This document shows positions 33,213-45,345 of a stretch of 64,000 nucleotides of DNA, in pieces. The position numbers and the translations under genes are program-made. Source of the stretch: Girardinichthys multiradiatus (taxonomy: Eukaryota; Chordata; Actinopteri; Cyprinodontiformes; Goodeidae); NCBI RefSeq assembly GCF_021462225.1, contig NC_061804.1:44269975-44333974 (forward strand). Reading direction: 5' to 3'. Each line of letters begins with the position of its first letter. The stretch's first letter is position 1. The notes under the pieces are model-generated. The model searched no databases. It saw only the letters and a program-made list of their open reading frames with translations, and was not told the origin of the DNA.

Positions 33213-35713
33213 ATTCAATTCAATTCAATTCAGTTTTAATTATAAAGCGCCAATTCACAACACATGTCATCTCAAGGCACTTCACAAAGGGTCTGGAATG
33301 GTGTAGGGTTGTTGGGGATGTAAGAATAAACTACTGAGTGTTAGTTTGGCCATTTTAGAATGGGCTATGTGTAGGGGTACTAAGTAAAATAATAAACTGA
33401 TAAGGTTTGTATATCTAGAACCCACTAGTAGCTATTGTTATAATAAAAACCACAAGGATTGAGGGTACCCATCTCTGTCAGACTGATTATAACCATTGGA
33501 AAAGAGAAGGGGTCGCACAGGTAGCAGAAATGGAGGGCAGGTTTGCACCTCAACCATAACTGACCCGGTTCAGGCTAAACCTGACTCCCCCTTACTCCAT
33601 CCAACAGGGAGGCAGAGGTAAAAAATCATTGGAGAGTGTTGTTTCCTGTCGCATTGTGTGAAAGGTGGGTAACTTTGAAATGTGTTAAATCAATTCAGTC
33701 AAATCATATAGATTTCAAGTCAGGTACATACATTCCAGTTAATCCTAACAATTGAACAGTGCAGTCAGATTCAGTTATTTATTCAAATTGGATAAAAACG
33801 TTTTTCTATCTAGGCAAACCCAGCAGATTGCTTCCAGTCAGTGACTTGCAGCATTCACTCCTCCTGGATGAGCATGTAGAGACAGTGGACAGTCACAGGC
33901 GTTGACTTTGCAGCAATCCCTCATACTGAGCATGCATGTAGCGACAGTGGAGAGGAAAAACTCCCTTTTAACAGGAAGAAACCTCCAGCAGAACCAGGCT
34001 CAGTGTGAGCGGCCATCTGCCACGACCGACTGGGGGTTTGAGAGAACAGAGCAGAGACACAAAAAGAACACAGAAGCACTGATCCAGGTGTACTTTCTAT
34101 GGGGAGGAAAAGTAAATGTTAATGAATGTAGCTCCTTTAGTCGTTTCATCTAGAAAGAAAGAACAGATCAACTCTGAGCCAATTTTCATGGTTAGAGTCT
34201 GAAAGAAATCCCATAGAGTTAGTCACAGTAGAAGCTCAGTCAGTAGCTAAGTCTAGGAGAGAGAAAGGGTTAAACACTGAAAGACAGGGCCATGTGGATC
34301 ATCGGTAGAGGGTGAGCATTAAGTTGTTGCTAGCAGAAGCTTGGACAATCCCCCCTCCAGGAGGGTGTTACAGGTAGACACAGAGTCAGGCCAGGTGTAG
34401 CTTCTAGGAAGAGAAAAGAGAGAGAACATAAAGTTAAAAGCTGAAATAACAGCAAATAATGCAAAATTGGAGAGTAGTGTGAGAATGTAGCGAAGAGGGT
34501 GAAAGTGGTTATTATGTCCTCCAGCAGCCTAAGCCTATAGCAGCATAACTACAGAGATCACTCAGGATAACCTAAGCCACTCTAACTATAAGCTTTATCA
34601 AAATGGAAAGTTTTAAGCCTAGCCTTAAAAGTAGACAGGGTGTCTGCCTCACGGACTAAAACGGGGAGCTGGTTCCACAGGAGAGGAGCCTGATAACTAA
34701 AGGATATGTCTCCCATTTTACTTCTAGAGACTCTAGGAACCACTAGTAAACCTGCAGTCTGAGAACGAAGAGCTCTGTTAGGAACATATGGAGCAATCAG
34801 ATCTTTGATGTATGATGGAGCTAGATCATTAAGAGCTTTATTTGTGAGAAGGATAATTTTAAATTATATTCTGGATTTAACAGAGAGCCAATGAAGGGAT
34901 GCTAAACTAGGAGAAATATGATCTCTCTTTAATTTTCATCAGAACTCTTGCTGCAGCCTTTTGAATCAGCTGAAGGCTTTTAACTGCATTTCGTGGACAT
35001 CCTGATATTAAAGAATTACAATAGTCCAGCCTTGAAGTAACAAATGCATGGACTAGTTTTTCAGCGTCACTCCTGGATAGGATATTTCTAATTTTGGCAA
35101 TATTCCGGAAGTGAAAGAAGGAAATCCTAGAAATCTGTTTAATATGGGATTTAAATTACATGTCCTGGTCAAAAATAACACCAAGGTTTTTTACTTTATT
35201 ATCGGAGGTCAATTTAATGCCGTCCAGGTTAAGTGATCGACTAAGCAGTTTTTTTTTTAAAGACTCTGGTCCAAAGACTACAACTTCTGTCTTGTCTGAA
35301 TTTAGAAGCAGAAAGTTTAAAGTCATCCAAGTTTTTACGTCTTCAAGACATGCTTGTAATCTATCTAACTGGTTGGGCTCATCAGGATTTATGGATAAGT
35401 AAAGCTGAGTATCATCAGCATAACAGTGAAAATTTATCCTATGCTGCCTGATAATTTTACCTATTGGAAGCATATATATAGTAAAGAGAATTGGCCAAAG
35501 TACTGAACCCTGTGGTACTCCACAATTAACCCTGGAGTTTAAAGATGATTTATCATTTACATGAACAAACTGGAATCTGTTGGAAAAATAAGATTTAAAC
35601 CAGCCTAGCACTGTTCCCCTGATCCCTACAGAATATTCCTGTCTTTCTAAGAGAATATTGTGATCGACTGTATCAAATGGATGGGAAGCATCTTCTCCCG
35701 CTCTCCCGCTCAA
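33213..35713 (-). mobile_element. L2-type LINE, longest copy, inserted in LINE X
   Basis: This 2.5-kb minus-strand copy ends at the left in a repeated TTCAA tail (33214-33236). It carries the same 3' untranslated region as the copies at 4530, 9271 and 12467, and includes reverse-transcriptase sequence at the right. It is 5'-truncated within the palm domain. Its two flanks are halves of one LINE X reverse transcriptase, which proves insertion into LINE X. No clear target duplication was seen. Confidence 0.9.
34590..35700 (-). pseudogene. L2-type reverse transcriptase, partial
   Basis: From the right, motif A is HPFDTVDHNILLERQ, followed by GVPQGSVLWPILFTIYMLP and the catalytic FHCYADDTQLYLSI (near 35430). 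Then come SDKTEVVVFGPE and KNLGVIFDQDM, with a stop at about 35156-35158. Past this the frame continues through SRLDYCNSLISG-like and LASLHW-VKSRI sequences to TLSTFKARLKTFHFDKAYS near 34600. The YADD catalytic pair is intact, but the protein lacks endonuclease and N-terminal palm and has later stops, so it is inactive. Confidence 0.85.
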
Positions 35714-36480
35714 GAACCATCAGCACTGGCACCCTGCAGGTGTGTGTTCTCTCCCCATTCCTCTTCTCTCTGTACACAAATGACTGCACTTTAGTGGACC
35801 CATCTGTGAAACTCCTGAAGTTACAGATGACACCACTTTTATTGGAATGATCCAGGACAGTGATGAGTATGCATAGACACAGGAGGCGGTTTGGCTGGTC
35901 CCCTGGTGCGCTCAGAACTACTTGAAGCTAAACTCGCTAAAGACAGTGAAGGTGACTGTGGATTTCCAGAAAACACTCCCTACACTGCCTACCATCAACA
36001 TCCTCAACAACACTGACTACTGTAAATATCTTCCAGTTCCTAGGAACCACCTCAATGTCTGAGATGGTCCTCACACATAGACACTGTTTGGAAGAAGGCC
36101 AAGCAGAAACTGTACTTCCTGAGGCAACTCAAGAAGTACAACCTTCCACAGGAGCTGCTGGTTATCTTCTACACTGCCATCATTCAGTCTGTCCTGTCTT
36201 CATCCTTCTCAGTGTGGTTTGGCCCATCCACAAAACAGGACAGGTCCAGACTGCAATGAACAATCAGGTCTGCATCAGGGCTGATCTTCACTCCATCCAG
36301 GACTTATACAGGTTTAGGGTCAGGGAAAGGGCAGCTAAAACCTCTGCAGACCCCACACACCCTGCACACAAACTGTTTAGACCTTTACCATCGGGTCGGC
36401 TCTACAGAGCGCTAATGGCTAAAACCAGCCGCCCAGAGACAGTTTCTTTCCCCAAACTGTCTCTATGTTGAACACAATGT
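35714..36480 (+). pseudogene. LINE family X reverse transcriptase, C-terminal part
   Basis: Continues the protein interrupted at 33212: ISTGTLQVCVLSPFLFSLYT, TNDC, FLGTTSMSEMVLTHRHC-like shifted frames, AKQKLYFLRQLKKYNLPQEL, IIQSVLSSSFSVWFGPSTKQ and the terminal RVRERAAKTSADPTHPAHKL then FRPLPSGRLYRALMAKTS. Several frames are used because of small indels. The catalytic FADD box appears only in degraded form near 35825. A second C-terminal fragment of this family lies at 61640-62140. Confidence 0.8.
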
Positions 36481-36514
36481 GCAGTCAGTAGCAGGAAACA
36501 AGTAAGCAAGTTCT

Positions 36515-36755
36515 CTCTGGGTACTCCGGCTTCCTCCCACAGTCCAAAGACATGCCTGTTAGGTTAATTGGTCTTTCTAAATTGCCTTTAGGTGTGTCAA
36601 TGAGTGTCTGCTTGGTTGTTTGTGTGTTGCCCTGCGATGGACTGGTGACCTGTCCAGGGTGTATCCCACCTCCTGCCCATACACTGCTGGAGATAGGCAC
36701 CAGCTCCCTGCAACCCACTATGGAAGAAGCGGTATAGAAAATGACTGAATGGATG
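36515..36755 (+). mobile_element. RTE-clade LINE 3' tail
   Basis: Contains CTTCCTCCCACAGTCC, GCGATGGACTGGTGACCTGT, GGAGATAGGCACCAGCTCCC and ACTATGGAAGAAGCGGTATA, ending in GACTGAATGGATGGAAT. It lacks coding sequence. Confidence 0.85.
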
Positions 36756-37199
36756 GAATTGCACTCCAAGCATCTACCAACTTCTCTAACAAGATTTTGG
36801 ATGAAATCTCTGGCAACTTGTGTGTCCATTAAATCATTCTTAATCACTTCTGTGAGTGTCAGCAGTGCATGCAGTGTTAATGGAAATGTAGTGTGCAAAC
36901 ATACAATTAAACACTGTGTCCTGGAAGGTAGTTCTATTTTTAATGGTTTCTGTGGAAGGGAAGTTGTTAGTGCATGTTAGTGTAAGTGTTGAAACATGCA
37001 CCTGTCTGAACTGGTCCTACGCACTGGTCTCTCCTTCCCCCGGTATGGAGACAAGCTCTGTTCTAGGGGAGGACAGTTCAATATATAGAACTCTATCTGG
37101 TTAAGCAAAAGAGTAGCAGCTGGAAAAGCAGTGTCATTTGGTGCTGACAAGCAACCAATGAAGCTATATGTCACAGGTGGAATTTGTTACCTCCTGCTG
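36756..37199. other. Unassigned spacer
   Basis: No coding frame or repeat end recognised; probably flank of the retroelement remnant that follows. Confidence 0.3.
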
Positions 37200-37726
37200 A
37201 TTTTGGGACTGGTTCGACCCAGTTGGTCGGTAGGTGAAACCACAATAATGTAACCCCCCTTCTCTGAAGCAGAGGTTGACTGAGTTGCTGGGATGGCTGG
37301 AACTGGGAGCAGGTTAAGTATCCTTGGATGTAGATCTGGCTGTCTTGAGGCGTTGGAGGCCACAGCACCATCTGTTGGAGTGTTTTTAGTGTTGCTTTGT
37401 ACCTCCTAGAGGAGAGTAATGGGTGTAGACTAATGTGACTACCCATTAGTTTGATGGCAAAATGCTGAAAGGATGGGAGAGCTGTTTTGTGTCAGTCTGC
37501 ACACTGAAGGTGCACTCTCTGGCTGTCTTAAGGAGACGGCGGAACCAGTCTGCTGGAAGGAGTTTGTGACTACGTTGTGCCTCAGTTAAAAGGGGATCGT
37601 CCTGGCACAAGTGATCATACAGCTCTCTACTGGTTGATGATAATTTACCGACCAGAGTGCTAGGAGTACTCCTGGAATGAAAATAGTTTTCAGGTGCACA
37701 CCAGTGTTATTTAAAGAGCAAAGAAA

Positions 37727-38384
37727 TTATGCATGACTCTGGAGAAGAGTTTTCTGGGTGGCAGGGTGCAGCTGTGTACCAGAGGTGTCCATGTCTGGCT
37801 CTGTCGAGGGCCTGAGAGGTTCTTTGGGCTCCTCTAGGCTGGCAACGTGGTTGGTCACAAAGGATGGTTTGCTACTTGCACCCAGTGGTTTAGGCACTTC
37901 CATGTGAACCCAGAGTTGGTCCTGGTTGCAGTCAATGAGCGGGGCCAGCCTATCCAGCACGTACTGGCCACAAAGTAAGAGCTCTGTGTTCAATGTGCAC
38001 ATATAGATGGGGTGCATCAGAGTCACGTCTTGGGTTGTGATGTCCAGCTCCACCTGACTACTGATGTGGTCTTGGATGTAGTTGGTGATGCTTACATCAC
38101 AAGCTTCGACCAGAGATGGTTTACTGAGGGAGTGCATTGCTATACTCACTTTCTCCAACAAGGGTGATCTCTGATCCTGTTTCAAAATGGAAACTCAGTT
38201 TGAAATGTCCTCCAACAATGGTCGGACAGTATATGTGACATGCATGTTTATTTTGGTTCAGTTCACCTAAGAACCTTAGAAAAATGGTTTGTGGTGTTTC
38301 TCCTGGTGAGGTCCCAAGGGGTTCTTCGAGTTTGTCTCCCCATCTGCTCAGGTAGGCTCTCGTGGCTATGGAGACTGGGTCCAC
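37727..38384 (-). pseudogene. Retropepsin-like protease relic with altered active site
   Basis: Frame 38384-38121 gives DPVSIATRAYLSRWGDKLEE, CHIYCPTIVGGHFKLSFHF and then ETGSEITLVGES. The usual catalytic motif of retropepsins at this position is DTG/DSG; here the aspartate codon reads glutamate, so the active site is lost. Frame 38185-37727 continues with VELDITTQDVTLMHPIYMCT and LLLCGQYVLDRLAPLIDC, the second half of the protease fold. One frameshift separates the two. Neighbouring gag on the same strand supports the assignment. Confidence 0.55.
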
Positions 38385-38430
38385 GCCTAGTCATGCTGAC
38401 AGGAGCTTTGGATCCGGTTTCACCGGATGG

Positions 38431-39981
38431 TCAGCTGCCTCTAATGATGTAGGAGGTTGGGCGCATGCCTGCCGCACTGTTTTTGTCATTGCAGAAGACA
38501 TCCTCCATATCTCTCTTCAGGGTCCTTCCAGCATGTTGGCACCAGTCCTTACCATCAGGCTTACCTTTGGGCCTCACGTGATGGTCAGGTTGTCTGTTCG
38601 ACCGGAATTTGTCCGGCAACTTGGACTTTGGTTGGTACTTGGTACCACCCCGGTCCTGCTGACCAAACCTACGTTGTTCTGTAAACCTGTTCTTAACATG
38701 TTCTGGTTGAAGGCACTTCTCGGCCTTCAAACACAGGACTGTCGTCCTCTGTGTGCACCTGTAAAACTCAAAACATAGTAACGTCATATCGCACGCTTTC
38801 ATGAAGGTTGTGGAGAAATAAAGATTTAAAAGCATGGTCCTCCTCTATGCTGGGAGCATTGTGTCCTTGGAAGTAAGCGGTTCTCAGGCACCGGTAATAC
38901 TCCCCGGGTGCTTCATGTTTCCTTTGCTGGATAGCGAAGGCACTAAGTGTTGCGAAGCTTCAACATTTCAGGAGCCAATGGGCAGTACAGGTCTAAAAGG
39001 TAGCGTTCAACTTCCCTAAGATAATCGTCAATGTTTGACTCTGCATTATTAGGGTCGAAACGCTCTATGTCTTGGGCAAAAGGCTCAAGTTGGCACAAGT
39101 TGTGCACAATCCACTCTCAGGGATTGGTGCTGGCCCAGCTGAGTAATTATCTGGTTTACTCCTGCTACATCCCTCATGTGTCAGGGCATCACCCTTCACC
39201 CTTGGGGGAGGCACTGGAGGCTGCTCATTGTATACTAGTGGGCCCTGTGCCTCACGGACTCGGGTTCTGGGCAGCGGTTGAGGGGGCTATGAACCACCTG
39301 AGTCCCAGGGATGGCTCTCCTGTCGCCTTGGTGGAGGTGAGGGACCGTAGTGGACAGTGCTGCTTGCCCCTAAACCATGAACTAACTATTTACTTCTACT
39401 GAGTCCACGGCTGTCTATTACAGTGGGGTGGAACACCGCACCACTGAATCTCATCTGCCTACTCATACCTTTTTGTGGACTCTGTGGTTGTGTGGGGAAA
39501 ACCACAAGCTTGGGAAGGAAATCTCTGGAGAGCAGCTTCTACGTTTTCCAGCTCTGAGCAGAAGGTTCTTTCACGGTGTTACAGGTATAGCTCACCACCT
39601 TCAAAGGTTTTAACCTGTGAGGTGGGTTTTATCTCTGCCCCTCAGTCCTGTAATGTTGGGGGGGGGGGGTCCTGAGGGCTACCCTCAGCTGCCTCCAACC
39701 TAACTTCAGCTTCTGATAGTTTCCACCTAAAGACATCCACTGTCCGCAAACTGTCATCCAGCTTAAATTGCAGATTAACGCACAGGTCTCTTTCCAACAT
39801 TAATCTTCGCTGATATAAAAGAGTGAGCTGTCCTAACACATCTGTCTTTTGGTGGATTCTTAATCACTTGGAGCAACTCCTGAATCCTTGCTTCACATTG
39901 CTAAATGCTACAATTATTAAGACCTTTACGCTCCTCTGGGGATAACAGAATCAACAACCCAATCACTTCTTGTGCCTGCAT
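38431..39981 (-). pseudogene. Gag relic of LTR retroelement
   Basis: An ATG at 39979-39981 opens MQAQEVIGLLILLSPEERKG, which stops after ~25 codons; other frames continue. RLMLERDLCVNLQFKLDDS and FRWKLSEAEVRLEAAEGS (39650-39800) look like a coiled coil. SAFAIQQRKHEAPGEYYRCL then RTAYFQGHNAP and HAFKSLFLHNLHESVRYDVT (about 38780-38960) match the capsid region of a gag family found in fish. A basic segment with RPKGKPDGKDW follows. Multiple frameshifts and stops show that it is dead. Confidence 0.6.
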
Positions 39982-40076
39982 TCCTGTGGAGTCCTCCTGA
40001 CTCACAGCTCCAGCTGCAGCCTGGGGTGTTTTATTGACCAACATGCCCCATGACAAAACAATGTAAAAAAAAACAA

Positions 40077-40246
40077 ACAAAGCTGTTCAACTATAAACGA
40101 CCTCTAAAATCAATTAGCAGTAACACAAACAGACCAAACTGTTCAGTTATGAATGACCGCTAAAACCATTTAACAGCAACACAAAACAGACCAAGCTGTT
40201 GTTCTATGAATGATTGCTAAAGTCACCTAGCAACACAAAACAGACT
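40077..40246. repeat. Three-unit ~57-bp minisatellite
   Basis: Units begin near 40078, 40135 and 40192, each with CAA-CTGTT, a TATGAATGA-like core, GCTAAA, and AACACAAAACAGAC. The units have diverged from each other. Confidence 0.75.
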
Positions 40247-40734
40247 AAGCACTCAGCTAGCTGTATGATTCATACATATATTGCAGGTGTTTTGGGTGTG
40301 CTTAAAATGGGTACACAGGTTTGCTTACCCAAGTCTATGCTTTAATGGAAATAATCAAGCAAAACAAAAAAAAGAATAATTTTCTTTTTAGAAAAAAAAA
40401 TTTAAAACAGGGACAAGCAAACTAAAACATTAAAACGCTATTCTTAGCTTCAAATGAATTTTATTGATGCACACTACGGGTAATTTACCTTCTAGGAGGA
40501 TCTTCAAAGTTAGACAGCTAAAGTTAGTTGTATAGGTCTGACCAACACATGCTTCACACACAAGAAAACCCAGCAAAAATACATACATTTCAGACCAGAA
40601 GTGGTAATGAATAATCAATAACAATTTTAGCTCAAGTTATATCCTTTGATCATTGGTCATGGGATTATCTGCCTTTGTTAATGGAAAACTAATTATATTA
40701 TTTAATTTCTGTGGTTGCAACTGTAATTCTCACT
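40247..40734. other. Unassigned spacer
   Basis: AT-rich; no gene. The left limit of the neighbouring LTR-B copy is diffuse here. Confidence 0.3.
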
Positions 40735-41829
40735 AATGAAAAACATATGCGCATTGAGTGTCTATGAAGATCAAACCACCAGTTTTATGCACAAAATGTG
40801 CAATTTGGGTTTACTTGGAAAGTGAAGCCCTCCTGGTGTACTGATGTCTCGATAGTGGCCATCAGCTGTTAGAACGGTGGGGCCGCGCCCTTTGCCACTA
40901 ACAGCTGATCATCCCAAATCTCAAACAAAGGGTCATAAAACTCTGAGGCGGGAACTCAGTGGAAAAACTCCAGTAATAAATCTGGGACAAAGGAGTGGTC
41001 AGGCCACAAGGCCCAGACCGCAGCTGCTTTAAATGAAAAACTTTTAACAGTTCAACTCTTAACTCCAGGCTGATTTGGGATCAGCCGGGGAAAAACATGA
41101 ACATGCACCTTGCTTATCGCATCCGTGCTCCGCAATAGAGCAACACTTGCACAGCAAGTCAAAACAGCTGAGCATAAACACTTAAATTAATATTACATGC
41201 AACAAATTAATACCTTGGATTAACTACTGATGATTCTAAATCACCATGAACTATGCCTCACCCCGCCCAGACCTCTAAATCTATCCGATTTAATAGGGAA
41301 AAAGATCGAAATTACTTTGGTTGATTTCTCCTCTTCTCCGTTGTGAGGATGGATTGTAGGTCTGAAGAAAAACGATGGGGGGCTGGGGTGTCACACGTCC
41401 ATGATCACTCAAAATGGTCAGCTTCTCCTCCGTCCAGAACGGGGAAAATATGAGGAACCGTTGTAGTCGACTGAACAACACAAGGAGGAAAACTCGTCTC
41501 CTTGGAAACACCTCTATGGGTTTTTCACCTGCACTGGAGTGTCGACAGGGTCTTCGATTGGTTTATGAATTTTTTGACCTTCCAGCTTTCAAGCTCTTCC
41601 GGGAATGGCTGTGTGGATGAAAACTTACCTTGCCTGCAAGCTTTTTTCTCTTCAGATATGCGCCTCCGTTGCATCATCCCATGAGACACATTGGAAATGG
41701 CAATGAAAGTTTTGTTTTCCGTGGGTTTTATAATCCCGGGTGACATCAGAGCTGCGACACATGTTGAGCTGTGCAAGTCGAACTGCGCAGCCTCGTCGCT
41801 CTGTCCAACCAAAATGGATGACCCCAACA
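40735..41829 (-). mobile_element. Family-B LTR, second copy, truncated at its 3' end
   Basis: On the minus strand it starts TGTTGGGGTCATCCATTTTG at 41829 and is collinear with 21336-22330. Shared blocks include GAGTTTTTCCACTGAGTTCC and CAGACCTCTAAATCTATCC-like sequence. Similarity fades at about 40735, before the LTR end. No target duplication can be assessed. The small open frames in it (41413-41872) are not genes. Confidence 0.75.
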
Positions 41830-42072
41830 CAAGCAAATTATTCATACCAGTAATATTTTTGACAAGTTGCATGGACTTTCACTGCCCTTGATAGCCACAC
41901 TTGAGCAATATTTTTTGAGCGGCCAGAATGCTTAAGCTCACAAAGAGATGCAGGGACATTATAATGAAGGCAAACACATAAAAAATTTGGAACATGTAGG
42001 TTGGAATTTATATCGGCATCACAATGTTCAGCTATCACAAGTTTTCCTGATATTATGCAGCTGTGGTTTATA

Positions 42073-42593
42073 CAGGTCCTTCTCAAAATATTAGCATATT
42101 GTGATAAAGTTCATTATTTTCCATAATGTCATGACGAAAATTTAACATTCATATATTTTAGATTCATTGCACACTAACTGAAATATTTCAGGTCTTTTAT
42201 TGTCTTAATACGGATGATTTTGGCATACAGCTCATGAAAACCCAAAATTCCTATCTCACAAAATTAGCATATCATTAAAAGGGTCTCTAAACGAGCTATG
42301 AACCTAATCATCTGAATCAACGAGTTAACTCTAAACACCTGCAAAAGATTCCTGAGGCCTTTAAAACTCCCAGCCTGGTTCATCACTCAAAACCCCAATC
42401 ATGGGTAAGACTGCCGACCTGACTGCTGTCCAGAAGGCCACTATTGACACCCTCAAGCAAGAGGGTAAGACACAAAAAGAAATTTCTGAACAAATAGGCT
42501 GTTCCCAGAGTGCTGTATCAAGGCACCTCAGTGGGAAGTCTGTGGGAAGAAAAAAGTGTGGCGGAAAACGCTGCACAACGAGAAGAGGTGACC
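42073..42593 (+). mobile_element. 5' half of a Tc1/mariner element
   Basis: After TA at 42071-42072 it starts CAGGTCCTTCTCAAAATATT and has a second internal copy of the ACAAAATTAGCATAT repeat near 42257, the IR/DR layout of Tc1. The element breaks off at about 42593 within the transposase, and no right inverted repeat follows. Confidence 0.8.
42401..42593 (+). pseudogene. Tc1 transposase N-terminus
   Basis: The start MGKTADLTAVQKATIDTLKQ then EGKTQKEISEQIGCSQSAVS is an intact paired-like helix-turn-helix, followed by RHLSGKSVGRKKCGGKRCTT. About 64 residues remain. The second DNA-binding subdomain and whole catalytic domain are gone because the element is truncated at 42593. The open frame continues into unrelated sequence to 42688. 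The fragment could at most make a DNA-binding peptide, and there is no evidence that it is expressed. Confidence 0.75.
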
Positions 42594-43744
42594 GCAAATT
42601 CTCCAATTTACTTCTATTTTTAATCAATTGTCTCACATTCATATCAGTTTGTTCAACTCCACATGCCATAACATCTGCATATATTTGACATAGGGGCTCT
42701 TCACAGCACAACTGAAAGTGTGTCAGTGTGGAGACAGCCTGGCCAGGCAGTAATTGCCTGAACATCCTTCTTTCTGAACTCAGTATTAAACAGAAAGAAA
42801 TAGGGAAAGCTGGAAGAGGGAATGTAGATAACAAGGTTTTCACTGAAACTGTCTTTTGGAATTTTCCTTCATACACTGGCATATACAGACTTTCCACCAT
42901 TCATGTTTGAACCACAAACACAGGCATCACTATTTTTAGGTTTAATAGAGTTTATTAAACTATTTGTACATTTTTCTATCCTAAAATCAGAGCATAAACG
43001 AAACATATTTTATATTCTAGTTTTTTAACATTATTGAAACAAATGTGATAAAAAAAGAGTTTATTTGTCATTTTATATTTGCCATTTCACCGCTACAGTG
43101 CATTCAATAGACCAGTTGTTGCATTTTCATTGTACAGATTCCTTCATTTGCAGTAATTTTATTAAATTCAGTTAATGTAATAACTGGTTAACAAATGCCG
43201 TTTACAAGTTTACAAGGCAAACAAGTCGAATTCACATACAGGCATATTAAACCAAATGAGTCCAATCATATCAAGATTTAAATTCAATTGCAGGGATTCC
43301 AATTTAATACCAATTATAATACAATGCACTCAAATTCTATTTGACACAGATGACCGAAACTGGAAGCTTTAATCAGTAATGTGTTCTTTTAGGACAAATT
43401 TGAAATACATGCACATCTGCAACAGTGGCCTGTGTTGACATGTACACATATTCTCTGTGCAATGTGACCTCAGCATACAGGTATCGGGCAGCAAAATTGA
43501 AACAATGATAGAGAGTTAGGGTCTGACACATGAAATGGTTAAACTTAACATTCTACAAAAACAATATACATTCAATACAGTCAAAGAACAATATACATTA
43601 CACTTGCTGCACTTCTTTTACCTTTAACATTTCACTTCATGTTGCCAGCAGAATTTCCCTAAATTTAATTTAGTTTTAATCAAGTCCATTCAACTCAGTA
43701 ATACTTAAAATAATCCTGAGGTGAAGTTAGGTGTTTGTAGCAGC
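42594..43744. other. Unassigned AT-rich sequence
   Basis: No domain or repeat end recognised. It could be host 3' untranslated sequence or spacer. Confidence 0.3.
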
Positions 43745-43870
43745 TCATTCTCTAAGTTTCTTTAAACAGTCACATGGTTCTAGCTGTGGAGAGGAAGGAT
43801 CTTCTGTAGAGGTTTGTGTTGCAGCAGATGTGAAACAACTTCTGGCTGATACAGTTACCGTCCTCAGTCA
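43745..43870 (-). pseudogene. LINE C-terminal remnant
   Basis: On the minus strand one frame reads CCNTNLYRRSFLSTARTM. This matches the cysteine-Tyr-Arg-SFLP block near the end of CR1/Rex1-group LINE proteins, such as the equivalent positions of LINE Y near 50290. It is very short, so the assignment is tentative. Confidence 0.4.
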
Positions 43871-45345
43871 GCTCAGGTCTTGCCTCTAACGATGTTTCTG
43901 TGCATAGCTGTTTGCTGATGTGCTGGACTAATACAAGAATGTTAATTCTCTGTTTTAACATAAGGAAATATGAATTCTTTTCCTCACATAGTTTAATGGT
44001 GTTCCAACTAATCTTGTGCACACAAAACTCAAGCATAACATTTTATAAGTCACTCAGTTCCTGAGGTTACAGTGGATTAAGAAAAGTAGCATTCCCTATA
44101 TTGGTAGGAAACCTATTTTACCATGGAATTATTTAACTGAAGAACATTTTGATCTGGGTTCTTAAATGTTCAAGTTGATGAAATACACCTGAAGTACAAA
44201 TGCATCTAAAGATACCAGGCCTCTACCCTCTGCCCTAATAAGACACTGTCCCGATAAAAAAGACTGAAGTTTCACAAAAGAAACTATAAAAGGAATACTT
44301 TGTTTCCCCCAAAGCCCTTCCTTTTCATTTTCGCTACAGTCTGTTTAAAAGGCAAATTCCTATCAATCTTCATCATTCATTGTTCTGTCATACATTCTCT
44401 TTGAAAGGATGATATTGCCGGGAGACACATGGCCAACGTTATTTTTTTCACATATTATAAGCCTTGAAATTCCCTTAGATGATGATGAAGTTGGAAAATG
44501 CAAATAAGCACAATGATTTTCACAAAGTCTGAAAATCTGTTTTACCACTGCATAAGCAGACATGCTGTAAAGAGAAAACTTGAAGTTCACTTTCACCTTT
44601 TAGATCCAAAAGTGGTTTAGGCACAACAATACAAAAGGCTGCCCACGATGTCAAAAACCTATAAAGTTATCTAATGTTTTTACATGGCACTGATGATAGA
44701 TTCTAAAAGGAAACAAATTGAAACATGAAGTGTGTACAATGGATAGAGAAGGACCTGCTATAAAAAATGCACAACCTTGGAGCAGAAACATCCACTTTAG
44801 GCTAAAGATTTCACTGTTCAATACACTATAAATATACACTCCATAGTCGAGACATGAGCTGCATGCTCTCTAAGAACACATTTCCACAGTTTCTCAACAT
44901 AAATACATTTTACTAAACTGACTCTATATGAAGAGACAGCAGAAAATCCTTGATAAAAACATTAGTTACATAGCAGTCAACACCAAACTAGCTAAAAAAT
45001 GCATCTGTAATTCTCTGAGCTCAATTCCAGAAGAAAAAAGAAAATATTAACTTTACACTATTTTTCACAGCCAGTAGACAAAAAAAATCTTGAAGCTGAG
45101 AAGAACATTGTAATAACCCAGAAGGAACAGGGGAACACTTCAGTGATCTTTACAGTCAGAATATTAATAATACTAGTAGCCCCTGGCCGATAACAATGAT
45201 CTATGAATCCAATATGCTTCAATAATTCCCTCAGCCAAAGCCCAATGGATAAAGTAGAATGCATATGCAGTTCTATTTATTTCTTCAATAAAGTGCCATG
45301 CTGAAACAAGAGTGAAGAAAGCAAACAGCCTGAGATAAACACTCA
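43871..45345. other. Unassigned, no recognised repeats
   Basis: About 1.5 kb of AT-rich DNA without recognisable transposon sequence. It could be a 3' untranslated region if the frame at 45346-45550 is a real exon. Confidence 0.3.

Larger units (their letters stand above)
37200..40050 (-). mobile_element. LTR-retroelement gag-protease remnant
   Basis: Minus-strand relics of gag (38431-39981) and protease (37727-38384) are in the order expected for an LTR retroelement. No reverse transcriptase, integrase or LTR was recognised around them. Family resemblance is to fish gypsy-type elements, by sequence pattern only. Confidence 0.6.

Noticed and set aside
41413..41872. Several short frames on both strands
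   Set aside because: They lie in an LTR-B copy and are not conserved in frame in the other copy at 21336.
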